From Ignelater luminosus (lineage: Eukaryota > Arthropoda > Insecta > Coleoptera > Elateridae), in contig VTPC01002316.1 in assembly GCA_011009095.1 (NCBI GenBank), forward strand, positions 90,093 to 154,092: a stretch of DNA of 64,000 nucleotides, written 5' to 3'. Positions 13,601-26,076 of this stretch are shown here, piece after piece. The translations under genes and the position numbers were made by a program. Position 1 is the stretch's first letter, and each line of letters opens with the position of its first letter. A model generated the notes under the pieces. That model did not search any database, was not told the origin of the DNA, and worked only from the letters and a program-made list of their open reading frames with translations.

Positions 13601-16099
13601 TGTTGTCAGTTGTCACTCCATCGCACTAGTTCAGTGGATCCTTCTCGTGTTTGTATTATATGTATTAACGTGATCGCAATATTCCGAAAGATGGTTAGGC
13701 CATTTCTAGACTTTTAATCTTCTTGGGTAAAGCTAACCTGGTTGCCCAACTGTAAGTCACCGACAATGATCTACAATCAGCTTTCGACTTACGGTTTTTG
13801 CCTTTCTCAGACTGTTGCCTGAGCTAAATGCGTCAGAATTCATTTTGTGATGTTCTAGTTTAAAATCTGACATAAAAACTAGAATTATCTATAAGAAATA
13901 CCGGATACTTCTTTAGTTGTGGTCAACATACAAACAGCATAAGGATTATGAGATGGCCAAGAAAAATAGTTATCGGAGGATAGCCTAGATGTTTGTAGAA
14001 TGACACTTTTGGGGTTCATCAGGTTCATAATGATGTTTACTAGAACCTAGTAGGGTGGAACCATTATTGGGGCCCTAATGTTGCTATGGAGTCACAACGC
14101 TTCAACTTGGACCGGAAGATGAACAAGTAAAAATGGTTTTATTGATTTTGCCCAAAGGTGCAATACTACATGGTTGATTAGCTCGATTTATTACTTCATG
14201 TATCGAAACAAATGTTCTTTGAGACGCGAGAAGCCGATCCAGTCTCGATGTGGCTTTTGATCAAATTAGCTTTTGTATTAGTCTTGCAAGGATAAATCTC
14301 CATTGCCAAAACAAAAAGATTTGTTGGCCACCTTTGGTGCTTAGAATAAAAGTATCCTAAAGGCATAAGCCTCAAAGCAAGCTGATAACAAGTTGATTTC
14401 AAATGCCGTAAATCGGAAAGCTTTGTTTCTGACGTCTTGATGACCCAAATCCGTGAAAAGATTATCAGTAACGTAAAGAAGCTCGCAACGTCCTGAAGAG
14501 AATTAGGATGACAAACGAATTTGTACAAAGCAAAATAGCTTTAGATGTGAATTTCCGTATTTGCAACAAAGCAAGTATCAACAAGTAGATATCAGGTATA
14601 GGACTAATCCTATTCATCATCAATTCCCTACAATCAGCTTTGTTTCATCCATACATCATTCAAATAACGTTCTTGTTCAAAATAGAATTTCGGATAAAAA
14701 ATAATTTTGATAGAAACTATGTAGTTAACATTCCGATCGAGTTTTTCAATTTCTAACATCGATATCTTTTTCTCAAGTGAGCTGAATGTGAAATTGGAAA
14801 AACATTTAGCTATGCCAAAACCGTTTCCACCCACCTTAATTGATGAATCTATTGAGTACGGTTGAAACTTCTGAGAACCTTACCCAAGCTATTGTGGAAA
14901 CAATTTATTTAACAAGTACCTTTACAGAAGCTCTCTTCCTCAGTTTGCGATTTAAAAACTTTAAGAGGTTACTTTCATTGAAAGTAAACTGTGCCTGACA
15001 ACGAGATTTTCCTATAATGTAATATAGTTGCTATAGCATTTTAACGAAATACAGGATAAAACGAGAGCCAATAATTGAAATTGAAAACTACAAATAAATA
15101 TTTTAATGTTTCAACAATACAGTTTCCATTATTTGAATAATTTTATTTATTTATTTATTATTATTATCAATGGCTGTATAAATAAAACCAAAAGAAATGG
15201 CCTTTTAAACTTTCTTATATTGAAAACGATAAAATCTTTATCGTGTCCCTTTTAAAAAGAATCTCTCTCCATTTTTTATTTATTTCTTTTCCACTCTTTA
15301 CAAAAATTTCGAATTTAATGAGAAAAAAATACTTACTTGGAAAATATTATTAAGATTGAAAACATCCTTTCCAATATTTCCCTCCCCAAAATAAAGAATT
15401 TATCTTTATTATTAAGTTTTTATAAAATTAGTTTTATAACTCGAATGTTCGACTTTAATCAATAAGTATGATGAGATATCGGGAGAAGTTCGAAGAGTCT
15501 ATTATAAAAACCCAGTTTGAAAAGTTTCCCAAGACTTTACAATACAACTATATTTTATTCAAAGAAAGAATCCACCTCCAGAGGCAGCACAAAAGAAATT
15601 TTTAAGGACATTCTTTTATTTAAAGAAATGGAAGGCGTTTTACATAAATTTAACGTTTATCTACTGAATGCTTCATTTATTTAATAAGTAACAACTGTTC
15701 GAATCGACTTTAACTATAGTTCTAGTTTATTATTCCGTTCAGCTATGTTATACAATAAATTATTAATAAACATCCCTCGACAATAGCGAGGTGTAGGAAA
15801 TTATACAACAGTCAGTCGGTGGTTGCTTTTCAAACTTGCATAATGGTGGAAACTTCCTCTCTGGAGTTTCAATTGAAAATGCATGTCGTCCATGCAGTAG
15901 CGTGTTAAACTTTCGACTTCCATCTATCTTTGAAAGATAAATACAATGTTAGGTAGAGCTTCATTTAATACAGCCCCATTTTGTCGACACGTGTCTTGGG
16001 AGAAGTAAAAATTGCTGTGTAACAAAGGTAAATTCTCCCATTCTAACGTAGAATTTTCCTGCAGGAAGAAAATATAATATTAAGTAATAAAAGATAACC
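4606..16099. other. long stretch without a supported gene
   Basis: Only AT-rich sequence with scattered short open frames. The longest, 127 codons at 10719-11102, is overlapped by an antisense frame and is rich in Phe, Leu and Lys as expected from AT-rich noise. The parts at 7.0-9.1 kb and 13-14.6 kb have a more mixed base composition and may be old, decayed repeats, but I could not assign them to a family. An isolated donor-like site on the minus strand near 11147 (CCAG/GTAAAT) has no supporting exon. Confidence 0.45.
15141..15167. repeat. TTTA/TTA microsatellite
   Basis: A short low-complexity run of TTTA units passing into TTA units. It has no evident function. Confidence 0.7.
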
Positions 16100-16267
16100 C
16101 TATAAAATTTTCACCAAAGGAACACGTATACGATGATTCGCTCCGCGCACGATTTCTTGGATAGCAAGCCCGCGGTCATGAAAGCCGCTATGTGACCCCA
16201 GAGTGGGACAAGACACACGGCCTGATGTCCTCCTTCCAGCATCCGTAGTTAACCTCTTTCTCCTTCT
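16100..16267 (-). CDS. candidate terminal exon, unknown protein
   Basis: On the minus strand a long pyrimidine-rich tract ends in TTTTGTTAG at 16268. A frame then stays open for 55 codons and ends at TAG (16102-16100). The peptide begins RRRKRLTTDAGRR and ends VPLVKIL. GC content is clearly higher than in the flanks, with many CpG pairs. If real it would be a last exon; a donor-like ATC/GTATAC inside it could instead make it internal. A second minus-strand frame (16188-16394) is also open across part of it, so the reading frame is uncertain. No known family is recognised. Confidence 0.22.
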   Translation of the reverse strand, partial: RRRKRLTTDAGRRTSGRVSCPTLGSHSGFHDRGLAIQEIVRGANHRIRVPLVKIL

Positions 16268-17802
16268 CTAACAAAAGAGTTAAAGTTGGAAAAAGACATA
16301 AAAACCTTCCAGCTATAACATATATGGACCCATTTCGTAACTTCATAACACGGTTATGGGTTATTAAAAAATAATTCCGAAAATATGCTTCCATTATCGC
16401 TTTCGGCAGGGTTCATCTTTACTTTATTAACTTTATATAAGCGGCTGTTAATTTTGATTTCGGCAAAATTTTATCGTCGCCATAATCAAATGTCTATTCC
16501 GTGCGAATTAACAATCTTAAGAGATTTTATGTAGCGAGATGTTAAATTAATTTGAACTAATTTATATCAGCACTTCTAAAACATCATCAATCATAATCGC
16601 TTTAACATTTTATTACAAATTTCACCTCTCTTTTGTTAAAAGGCAACGAACTTGCCCTCGTGTCATGATTTTATATCCAAACCTTAATCAAGAGTCGCTA
16701 TAGCAGAGGATTAAAGACGAAGATTGATCTCAGCGTGGGTCATTTGTTTTTGGAATTAATCCCTATTTTATAATGCAATTCTCTTTCGGGGTATTCTCAT
16801 CAGTATTTCCTATAGAGGACTAATTTCATACAAATGAAACTGCTCGGTTCGAGATGTTTTTAGTACACTGACTGTGCTGTAGAAAGTCTTTCCTTTTATC
16901 GAATTTATTGTGTCGAGAATGACAGACGTAAGAATTATGATATCGACATTTTTATGTCTTGCATGTAAAGTGGATAAAAACGTATAAAAATGTAAATGGA
17001 ATAAGTGTTAGAAAACTCACAGTCTGATGAATAAAGACACACAAAAAACATTTACTTTTGAATTTCAAACTTTAGTTCTTTTATAGTAAATTGAATTAAA
17101 GGGAGCTCTTTTGTAAATAAAATTTAAGAAATGGAAAAGCTAGGCAAGTCTTATTCGATATAGTATAAAAACTATTCCTAGCGATATTTCTTTCTTATGT
17201 GCTCAGGAAATTCTATTTGTAAGAAAAGCATCGTATAGATTAAGCTTTGCTTTTCATTTTGGCATTTTGCTTTTTCTGCAAAATTAAATAAAATGTTCCA
17301 GAAATAAGATATAACTGATTTGACTGATGTTTTAAAAGTGAAAAACAAGCTGGTGGTTGACAGCACCAACTTGGTACTTGAATTTTATTTTCCTAAGAAG
17401 GGGAAAAATTAAGTGCTCTCATTTTTGGAAAATTCAAATGGAGATTAGATGACATTGCTTTTACTAGAAAACAAGGAAATTGGAAACTTGGTTGTTTGCA
17501 TTCACATTAAAATTCAGTTCTATATGGGCTCTCAACATTTGAAACCACAAATCAATTGTAATTACTTGGAAATTTATAAAGCATTTTGAGTAACTAGAAT
17601 CTCTAGGGTGGCTGTTCTGAAAATATGTCTATTTCGTTTGCCCAAATTTGGTATACTTTCGAGCTTGAAAGATTTTGGTATTGGAGAGAAAACTATTATT
17701 AGACTGAAGTGAAGAATATGCAAAAATATCCCAGGCAGAAGTATTTACTATCTTGAATTGTAGATGAAAAATCGAAACCAGCATACTTACTTAGTCCGAA
17801 AA
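16268..17802. other. AT-rich stretch, no gene seen
   Basis: No recognisable coding or repeat structure apart from low-complexity AT sequence. It ends at a retrotransposon remnant. Confidence 0.45.
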
Positions 17803-17913
17803 CATTGGATGATACTGTTCTGGGTTTTAGGCCACAACAGCATCATTGGGAATAAAGAAGCTGATTATACAGCCCAAAAGAAACAAAAGATTGTTGTTAA
17901 TCTGGCGTCCTTA
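17803..17913 (+). pseudogene. non-LTR retrotransposon RNase H remnant
   Basis: The plus-strand frame reads LFWVLGHNSIIGNKEADYTA. This matches the pattern of the last part of a retrotransposon RNase H domain, W-V-x-G-H-x-x-x-x-G-N-x-x-A-D, including the conserved His, Gly-Asn and Ala-Asp. The frame is open from about 17803 to a stop near 17916, but no more of the domain can be followed in frame upstream. It is a short decayed fragment of an R1/Jockey/I-type element. The family (RNase H at the end of a LINE ORF2) is inferred from this motif only. Similar scraps lie near 20.95 and 25.65 kb. Confidence 0.6.
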
Positions 17914-17916
17914 TAA

Positions 17917-20429
17917 GGAAACATGCATTATGCATTTTCGGAAGATTTATACTTTCTGCTCTATCAGTGCGTTGTTATCAGTTAAGGATAATTAGTTATC
18001 CCTATCATCTGATAAATTTATTTCAGTTTGTTATTTCCGTAGTCGTGTTGCTTTTAGTTTGGTACAACTAGTCTAGCTCTGCAACAGATTTTAATTTGAT
18101 GCAAGAAACAATAAAATGTCAAACTTAATTAAAAAGCTAAGGTAGCTCAACAACATAAAGTAAATAATAAACTTTTGCAGTACATAATATGATTCTTCCA
18201 GTGCGTGGATGAATTCAAAGAATTTTCATTCCGTTTTTAATTTTAAAATTATCTAATTTTGAAAATAAATGAAAACAACACGCACAAAGTAAAGACATAT
18301 TCTTTGAGCGTTTTGGTTTAAAAAATTACTTTTCGTTTAAAAAAGTTAATACTCGAGTAAATTACAAAGAAATATTTATAAATATCATTTTGTTTAATAA
18401 AGAAAAATTAAAAAGTAAAAATTAACACAAAAACAAATTTTTCTCTCTTTTCAACCATAAAATGAAATTCCCAATATGCATATATACCTGACCTCGGTGA
18501 ACTGCTGTCTGTTAATGATTAAAAAATACTGATGACCCCGAAAAATATTTCATATTCACTTTTTTTATTGGAATGAGTGTGCTTTTGACATGCTTGAAAT
18601 GTTATAGAATAATGATCATTAGGAAGCAAGAGGAAATTTACATATTTTAAAATTCAGTTTTTTTTTAAACTTTGCAGATTTTTAATTTCTATACTACGAA
18701 CTAATTGTTAAAAGGTTTTTTTACTATTTCAAAAACGGAAAAAAATTTAAACCACATTACATGCACTACATTCGTTTATTCTTTTCTTGAAGCTTTAATG
18801 GACATTAATGGGTTTTAGAAAAACGGGAAAAATTGAGCTTGAAGAAGATATTTCAATATGGTAAAGTTTTACATTAGGGAAACGTAAAAGATCAATGCAG
18901 CAACTGTAATGGTACTTTTTATATTAAATCGGCATATGTAGAAGTTCACATCAAGTTCATCGTGGATACAATTCCTGGTTTATCGGTAAAAAAGCTGACT
19001 TTATGTAAAACAAGGCTGGTAGTTTATTTAGGATTCCCTTTCCGAACAAAAAGAGTCGTAAGTAACGTTTATACATTTTTAAATTTATCAAAATTGTTGT
19101 TTTTGGTTTTCTCATTATTTCTTCTACGTATAATGGTAAACAAGAAACTAAAATTGTTTGTTTTTGAACATTTACTCATTTTAAGATAGCCCTATTATCT
19201 TGGGTTTTAGAATAATATTGATATTTGATTAGCATAATACCAAAGAGACAGAGGTGATACCACCACGTATTGCGATTTATCAAAGGAAGTTACAATTCCC
19301 AAACTGCCATTAAAATGAGCAACATTAACCTAAATAAAACGTCCGTATTTTGTTGATTTGACTTTTTTATCATGTACCATAGAATTAAAACCTATTTGAC
19401 TTCTGACAGAACTATCTTTAATTAACAATAAACAAAGATACCGATACCTTAACCAATACAATGACTCCAATCAAAATTAAAAAATCTACAAGCTCCTTGC
19501 CTCTTGCAATAAAAAAAGAGTGAAACTAGATTTGGCGTGGAGTATAGAAAATCAAAATGAATCAACATTAATGGAAATCCAACTTCAGCTTTGAATTAAC
19601 AGCGTTGAAACATCTTGCAGATTCTTGGTGTAGCAATGCAACACTTATAAAAAATTGACACAAAGAAAAATTGATTGAACACCCCTGCCAAGTAATGTCC
19701 AAATTCGAATTTTGAAACGAATGTTTATTTTCGAATTATAAACTTCAAGTAAGGAACACATTTGAATATGAAGCAGAACAATAGAAAACTACCTTTTTAG
19801 TGGTTCATAAGAAGACAGGCAAACAAAGGGCACCGACTAAAAAAAATGAAGAACTTCAATAGACCTTGCACGTTAAATACTAAATGCCGGTCCAAAAACG
19901 CATTAAGAAATTACCCATTTCGCCTTGAACCGAACATTAAAAAATTATCACCTGTGGGTAACTTTCGTTTTGCACATTTCTAAAGAGCCCAAAAGACTAT
20001 GCAGTAGACTCGATGTTTCTGTTCGGGTTCCGCTGGGCTTTCTTTCCTCAGACCTTTGTATCTTCTTGCGCATAAAACACGATCCTGCAAACCTTCTCAA
20101 ATATGTTGTGGAACATCAAAAAATCAAAATCTTATCAATAAGAGACACTCGTTAAGTTGATCATAAATAACGACGATAATGAACTGCTGAAACCAATCAG
20201 CCTTAGAGCACTTCAAAATTCGGGTTGAGATCGTTACAGTTAAAAGGTCTCATGCTTTTAAAATTTATATATTGGCTGGTTTTTCTGGGGGATTGGACAT
20301 TTTGGATATCACATTCGGCATTGTCTACATGTTCAGTTTTTCAAGCTTTTTGAATCTTTCCAAAGACCTCGTTAGGCTTTCCCTTAGGCTGTATCAAGTC
20401 TATTTCATTAGGATAAGAAAAGAGGCAAG
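17917..20429. other. AT-rich stretch, no gene seen
   Basis: No coding region was supported. The short frames at 18962-19189 and 19925-20155 have no motif and no splice support. Confidence 0.4.
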
Positions 20430-20527
20430 AATTTTGTAGCGTACAGGGAACCGATTTCTTGGACTCTCGTGCCGACCGCTACTCCACTCTCCAATCGGCT
20501 CCCTACATTTAGGGCTGTCTGGTATTC
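20430..20527 (-). pseudogene. possible RNase H start of a decayed LINE
   Basis: On the minus strand the frame reads EYQTALNVGSRLESGVAVGT and then RVQEIGSLYAT. This resembles the beginning of retrotransposon RNase H domains, where a T-D-G-S-K/R motif is followed by a G-V-G-A-G strand and later a Y-A-T-V-F-Q-A-E motif. The catalytic Asp is missing (N-V-G-S-R). The call rests on a weak visual match in a GC-raised patch. A chance match is possible. Confidence 0.25.
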
Positions 20528-20999
20528 AACTATCAATAGTGACCTATTAGGAATTCAGTTGAAAGAAGAGGCTGCTCTAACACGAGCAGAAACCTTGCTA
20601 TGGTCAAGATGGTAACCCAGACAGTGGACAACTGAAGTCATCTCTACACCGTTCAACGTCGTCTATATTATTACTGTTCACCAGCTTCGATGGTGACACC
20701 ACCACCATTTCTCTAGAAGCTATCTATTATCTAATCTAATTTTCTAATCGAACAGGAGCTTAGGCAGAAATCTACAATAAACAATGACGACCAGAATATA
20801 AAAGTGTCTTTGTGTATTTAACAAGACCAGTAAGTTTCTAGTTGAATAAGCAGAATCACACTAATCAAATGTGCACTCCTTCAATCAAATCTTTCTCGGT
20901 CAATTACGAGCAATCCAAAACTGCGAACTAAGTCTTTTGGGTATTGGGGGCACACAACGAAAGACAATCTCCTTAGAGTAATACTTAATAGATAGTGTG

Positions 21000-23900
21000 G
21001 CACGGTTAGCATCTCCTGAATAGATAATTGGAGATGAAGAAATTCAAAATTTGAGGTTGGAATGGAATCACAAATGCAGCAGCTATTCGATATGAAAGTC
21101 TACCCTAGCGTTTCTCAAACTTTTTGCCTATTTAAAAAGGCTCGAATGCAAAATCAACTTTCATCTGTAGTATCTGATTGACCATCAGATTTCGGTTATT
21201 GTTACGGCTCGCTTTCATATGCTCGATTGTGGTTGACTGTTCTCACTGTTTACTAATTCTTGAAATTCTGTATTATTCATCTTAGTCTGATTCTAATATC
21301 TAGCTAGAGAAAATAAAAAAGTCTTTTAGAAAAGAGAGCAAACCGGCTAATTCCGTTTTTGGCTAAGTTTATACACAAACAAAAGAGAATGTCAGAGCGT
21401 CTTGAGCAAGCTGCATCAAAATTCCCCATTTTAATGAGCTTTGCCAGAGAAAATCGTCCTATGAGTAACCAACAAATTCGATTTAAATTGAGCAAATCTA
21501 AACTCGAAAAGATGTACCACTAAGAGAAACCAAGAAAATCAAATTCGATTGAGATGCTTTGATGAATCAACTATTTTGATGCAAGACTTTCTTTTTCCTT
21601 ACGGCTAGTTAAACTCTAGCGATGAAGACCACAAGACAATTTCTGATGTTAAAGAATTTATCAAACGCTTTACCTTGGCTAAATATTCCAAACTGCACTT
21701 CTTTCAAAAATTATTTATTGAATGAATTCGCAATTTTTGCCTTCTGAACACGACTGTTCCTCACGCCATTATATGGAAAACAGTTACAGAAAAGTAAAAG
21801 CAAGTACGTGCCCTAATAACATTGCTCAAAGAATGCTGATGATGGTAAACGTTTACTCAAATAGTAAATTCGACAAGCTCGTTTTGTTGATAAGAAAGCG
21901 GTACAGCCAGATCTTGTGTAAATTATAGAAGATCTAATCATGTTAATGACAATCACCCTGACGATCCACTTTAATACATTATCAGATAACCTTCAAATTT
22001 TAATTTGGAAGACTATTTTTCTGTAAAAACACTACTACGATATAACAAGAAAAAAAGGGTCCAAAGGAAAAATTTTATTTAGGAATTTTGTTATAAAATA
22101 TTTTTTGTGTTCCATCATATATGGCAGAAAATATTCAATCACAATATCCTCGTTACCTCTACACGATGAATAATTGGAAATGTGACATTCTGAAAATCAC
22201 TTCTTAATTAATGAGACTTCAGAACAGACACCGGACGAATTATAAAATATGTAAATGTGCTTGTAGTAGAAGTTGATTTTCGTGTAGACCAATTAAATCA
22301 ATTTTGAATTACAGGACCCTAGTGATCCCAAAAGCATCAACTAAATTTTACCACCAAACATAAGTAGTTAAGTAATGGAACGAGCTAGACGGGTCGAGCA
22401 CTACTGTTACTGTAGTTTTACAAATTTCCAGTAAAAGAATTATAATTCACCACACGATTACGACTCAACGAAATATTAAATAAAACTGACCAACAGGTCA
22501 CACATTGATTCAGTTGCATGAATGATTAAAAGTACAATATTAATACAGCCTTTGTTTTGCATATTGCTATTTAAAAACGAAAATAATTGAATTTTAATAA
22601 TCTGAAAACGGTGATGTCGAATTCCTTTTTTGTGATTTTTTCCCATATAAACAATTTATCTACTTATTTGCTTTTTCCGGGTTTTTGAGACACATGTGCA
22701 TGACCAGCGACCCCATAAAAAAAGAAAAGTGTCTACTCGAAATTGAGAATTTTCTTTTTACAAATTTATGCCATGAAAAAATAAAGTTTCTATTTGTCGA
22801 ATTTATGACGGCGAGGTTAATATTTTAAAAATAATTAGATAAATCGATTGAATCTAAATTGAATTTCGCGCCTAAAAATTCATTTCTGTTAAATGTCAAG
22901 CAATCAGAAAAACATTGCAAACGTAATCAAGGGCGTAAGTGATATTATATTAATCAATGACTATTGATTAACCATTAACGGACTTCAATAAGTTGGTTAA
23001 TAGCCCAATCTTATTTGTAGTGTAATAATACGATTTGATGGACTTTTTATTACGGTTTTTATGGATTTCCTAAAAACAGGGGAAAAGACACATCAGCTTT
23101 TTTTTAAAGAGAGCTTTCGGTAAATCCCAACAAATAAAACGATCATCAATAAATAGTAAACTTTTATATCTTTACGTGTTATATTAAAAACTCAAAAAAA
23201 GAGAAGGAAACGTAGAAAAATAATAATAAAAAAAGGAAAACGTTGAAAAATGCGTACTCATTAAATTGGGTTTCTTACGTGTCGTTGATGATCGTAAACA
23301 AACGACTCTTTTCCCAAGTTTTTTTTTCCCGTGAAAGATAACGAATTTACGAGGTAGAATAAATCCGTTTAATAGTGGTCGTATTTGTACATACATACAA
23401 AAGTTAAGACACGTTGGAAACATACAAATCAAACGGCGTTAAGTTAGGGAGAAAAACTAAATCAAATCCCTGCTAAATGTGCCATAAAATTCTCTTAATG
23501 TCTTCTGGTTTTAAAATAATGCAAATTTTATTCCAGTAAACAACTGAAAGCCTTTCGAAAACGAATTTTTTCTGTAAAAATTATAATATGCACACCAAAC
23601 ACGTCCAGTAGTGAAAAATGTCCGAGTAACGTAAAGAGTATAAATAAAACATATCTGTTAGTTCAAACATTTACAACGTTCAACAGAAAAAAATAACATA
23701 TCATTTCAAAATATGCAAAATAAAGAACCCCCTCCACATAATGCTCGAAAATGCCCCAAGATGACGTGCAAAATACGAGAGAAATTTTCTTCCAGCCGCT
23801 TAAATGTACTCTGCGGAATATACGAGGTGTTTTTCAGGCATAAATGGTAATGTTTTATAGTTACGTATTTTTTATTAGAATTTTCGTCGCAGATGTGACG

Positions 23901-24766
23901 CTATAAAGACTATTTTACTGGATTTTGTCGCTTTTTTCCTCTTCTTTTGAATAAAGACTGAAACATCGTATCCACGAAGAATAGTTCATACTCATTTTTC
24001 ATTACAATCTTATATCAAATTTAAATAGACTCGTGTTAAATCATCCCCTTTTGTGTAAAACCATGAAAGTAGTTAGTACCGACCAGTTTATTCTTTTGTT
24101 CCGACTTAATTTCACAGAGCTTGATTTTCCTATTTAAACCAAAATTGTTCGTCTGGTAAAAACATCAAAAAGCTCCTTAATTCTTGTTTCCTTCCTTTTA
24201 TACCGATACAACCTAAAAGAAGACTTCTTTTACAACTTAATCAGGTAATGCGTGTAGCTTTGAAGCTTTTAAAAGTACTACCAGCGGTGATTAATACATT
24301 ATTTTGTTCCCTTATTTCCTGACTCCTACCGTACTACATACACGAAGTCCAGGATGTAACTGCATTATTTATCCCCTTAAATCCCTGATCCTGAAAGTTA
24401 CCTGTTTACTTCAATTTGTTGATCGCCATTTATTTTGCGGCATTTATTATTTGTAAGCTAACGCTATTTCAACGAGGGATTTATTTCAGCTTTGAGAAAA
24501 CGTGGAAATTTCCTGAATTACTATCAAAGGGATATATCCATAAATATTTTTTTATTTTCTTTTCTGTCAAACTAAATCGAAAAAGAAAATTATGTGTTGA
24601 AAATTGCAAAGGCTTTTGGGGATTAAATTTTATGCTTTCGCGTTATTCCGCAAGAAAAATAGTTTATAAATGTAAATAATATACCGCTATACAATTGAAC
24701 ATAATTCCAAAATAAAATTATTGAAGTTTCGCCTGCTATTACGTTAGCTGGTAGGTACCGTTTCAG
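21000..24766. other. AT-rich stretch, no gene seen
   Basis: No supported gene. Near 20957 the plus strand reads FWVLGAHN, resembling the RNase H scrap at 17.8 kb, but it breaks off at once. From 22 kb onward the sequence is strongly AT-rich with long A and T runs. Confidence 0.4.
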
Positions 24767-24826
24767 CCCTGAGGGGTATTCAAATACCGTCAGTAGCAGC
24801 AGCTGCAGAAGTGTCGGCCGCAAAAG
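24767..24826 (+). CDS. candidate 60 nt internal exon
   Basis: A GC-rich 60 nt segment lies between an acceptor-like TACCGTTTCAG and a strong donor AAAAG/GTAAGC. The open frame reads LRGIQIPSVAAAAEVSAAKG when the codon split across the donor is completed from the intron. It begins with 2 nt and ends with 1 nt of split codons, so exon length is a multiple of three and skipping it would keep frame. The antisense strand is also open (24823-24623, with a Leu-rich stretch), which weakens the case. An alternative acceptor (TTACGTTAG at 24746) would lengthen the exon by 20 nt. The product is not recognised. Confidence 0.28.
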
Positions 24827-25614
24827 GTAAGCCTAAAACAGTGATTCCCAATCGATAACATACGATAACATTTTCAGAGACACGTTGTATTAATTCACGT
24901 TGAAAATAGGGGAACTTTTAAAATGTTTTTTTCCAACTCTTTATTTCTACCTCGTGTAATCTACATTTGAATTGCCCGGAACAAATTGGAAATGTTAGTG
25001 TGCAGTGTTTTGTAATTATCTCTTCTATGAACTTTAATGATTCTATGCGAATATAAAGTTTTTAATCGCATGGTTGGTTATTTAATTAGATAGTTGTCGA
25101 TTTTGTCCGACTTCTCATTTATGTTATTATAAAGAGAAATAGCTAATTATGGAAAATTGCTTTATTAGTTTTTTAGAAAAGGAATATAACCTTTGTGGTT
25201 ATTTTTTCTTTAAGGAAAAGGTTAATTATAACGGATGTTATTGTGAAGAAGTGCATAAAATGAAAGAATAATTAGTTGGTGAACTGGAAAGAGTAATTCA
25301 GAACAAACTACCGGATTTACAGTTTTTATCTATTAAACATCCAAAATATTGTTCCGTAGAAAATGAATATTCTGCAGTACAACCCTTAAGGAAAAGCATC
25401 ATAGTACAATGTTATTCCTTTGAATTACCTCAATAAATTTGTTTGCTAAATAACAAAGGGCAATCAAAAATCTGGAGATGAATTCTAAACAGCAGGCAGG
25501 CATCACAGCAAGAATTCTGCAAAAAAAATGATTCCTTTTATAAGTAGGTACTTTAGGAAAGTCAAGACACATTATAAAATGCCAAGGAGAAAAGGTTTAC
25601 ATTATTTCCTGCAA
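24827..25614. other. AT-rich stretch, no gene seen
   Basis: Nothing supported on either strand. Confidence 0.4.
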
Positions 25615-25704
25615 AGTTGGGCAAAATCCAAAATCAGAAGGCATATGGGGCATCCTGGAAATAAACGCACAGATGATACTTTGGCTGAAAAAGAGCAGAA
25701 CTAG
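25615..25704 (+). pseudogene. non-LTR retrotransposon RNase H remnant
   Basis: The frame contains HMGHPGNKRTDDTLAEKEQN followed by a stop. It keeps the G-H-x-G-N-x-x-x-D-x-x-A spacing of the C-terminal RNase H motif of LINE ORF2 proteins. The residues before it do not form a recognisable domain. The reverse transcriptase remnant begins some 370 bp downstream in the same direction. That order (RNase H before reverse transcriptase) is the reverse of an intact element, so this is probably a separate insertion. Confidence 0.45.
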
Positions 25705-26076
25705 CGAATTTGAGTATTCAAATCAGACCTGGTAAGGAAATGAAATGAATTCGATCCAAATAGCCAATATCAAGCAGTGCGTCGTGAGATCTAATTATTC
25801 ACCTGAAGTTTCTTACGATTAGGACTGAATTGGCAAGATGGCTGATGAAATTAACGACCAAAAAAACGCAAAACGAACAAATCAGTACGTCAGTAACGAT
25901 ATCCAACGGTGATTTCTACTTGCTTGTAATTGGGAATGACTGAGCATAGAAAAACGAATTCGGTGGATCACTAAACATCATGATGAGTTGTCGAAAAATG
26001 TAATAAATCAAATCAACTAGACCTGGCGAGAAAATCAAACGAATGCTATCGGAATAGCGAAGAATAGGACTGAACT

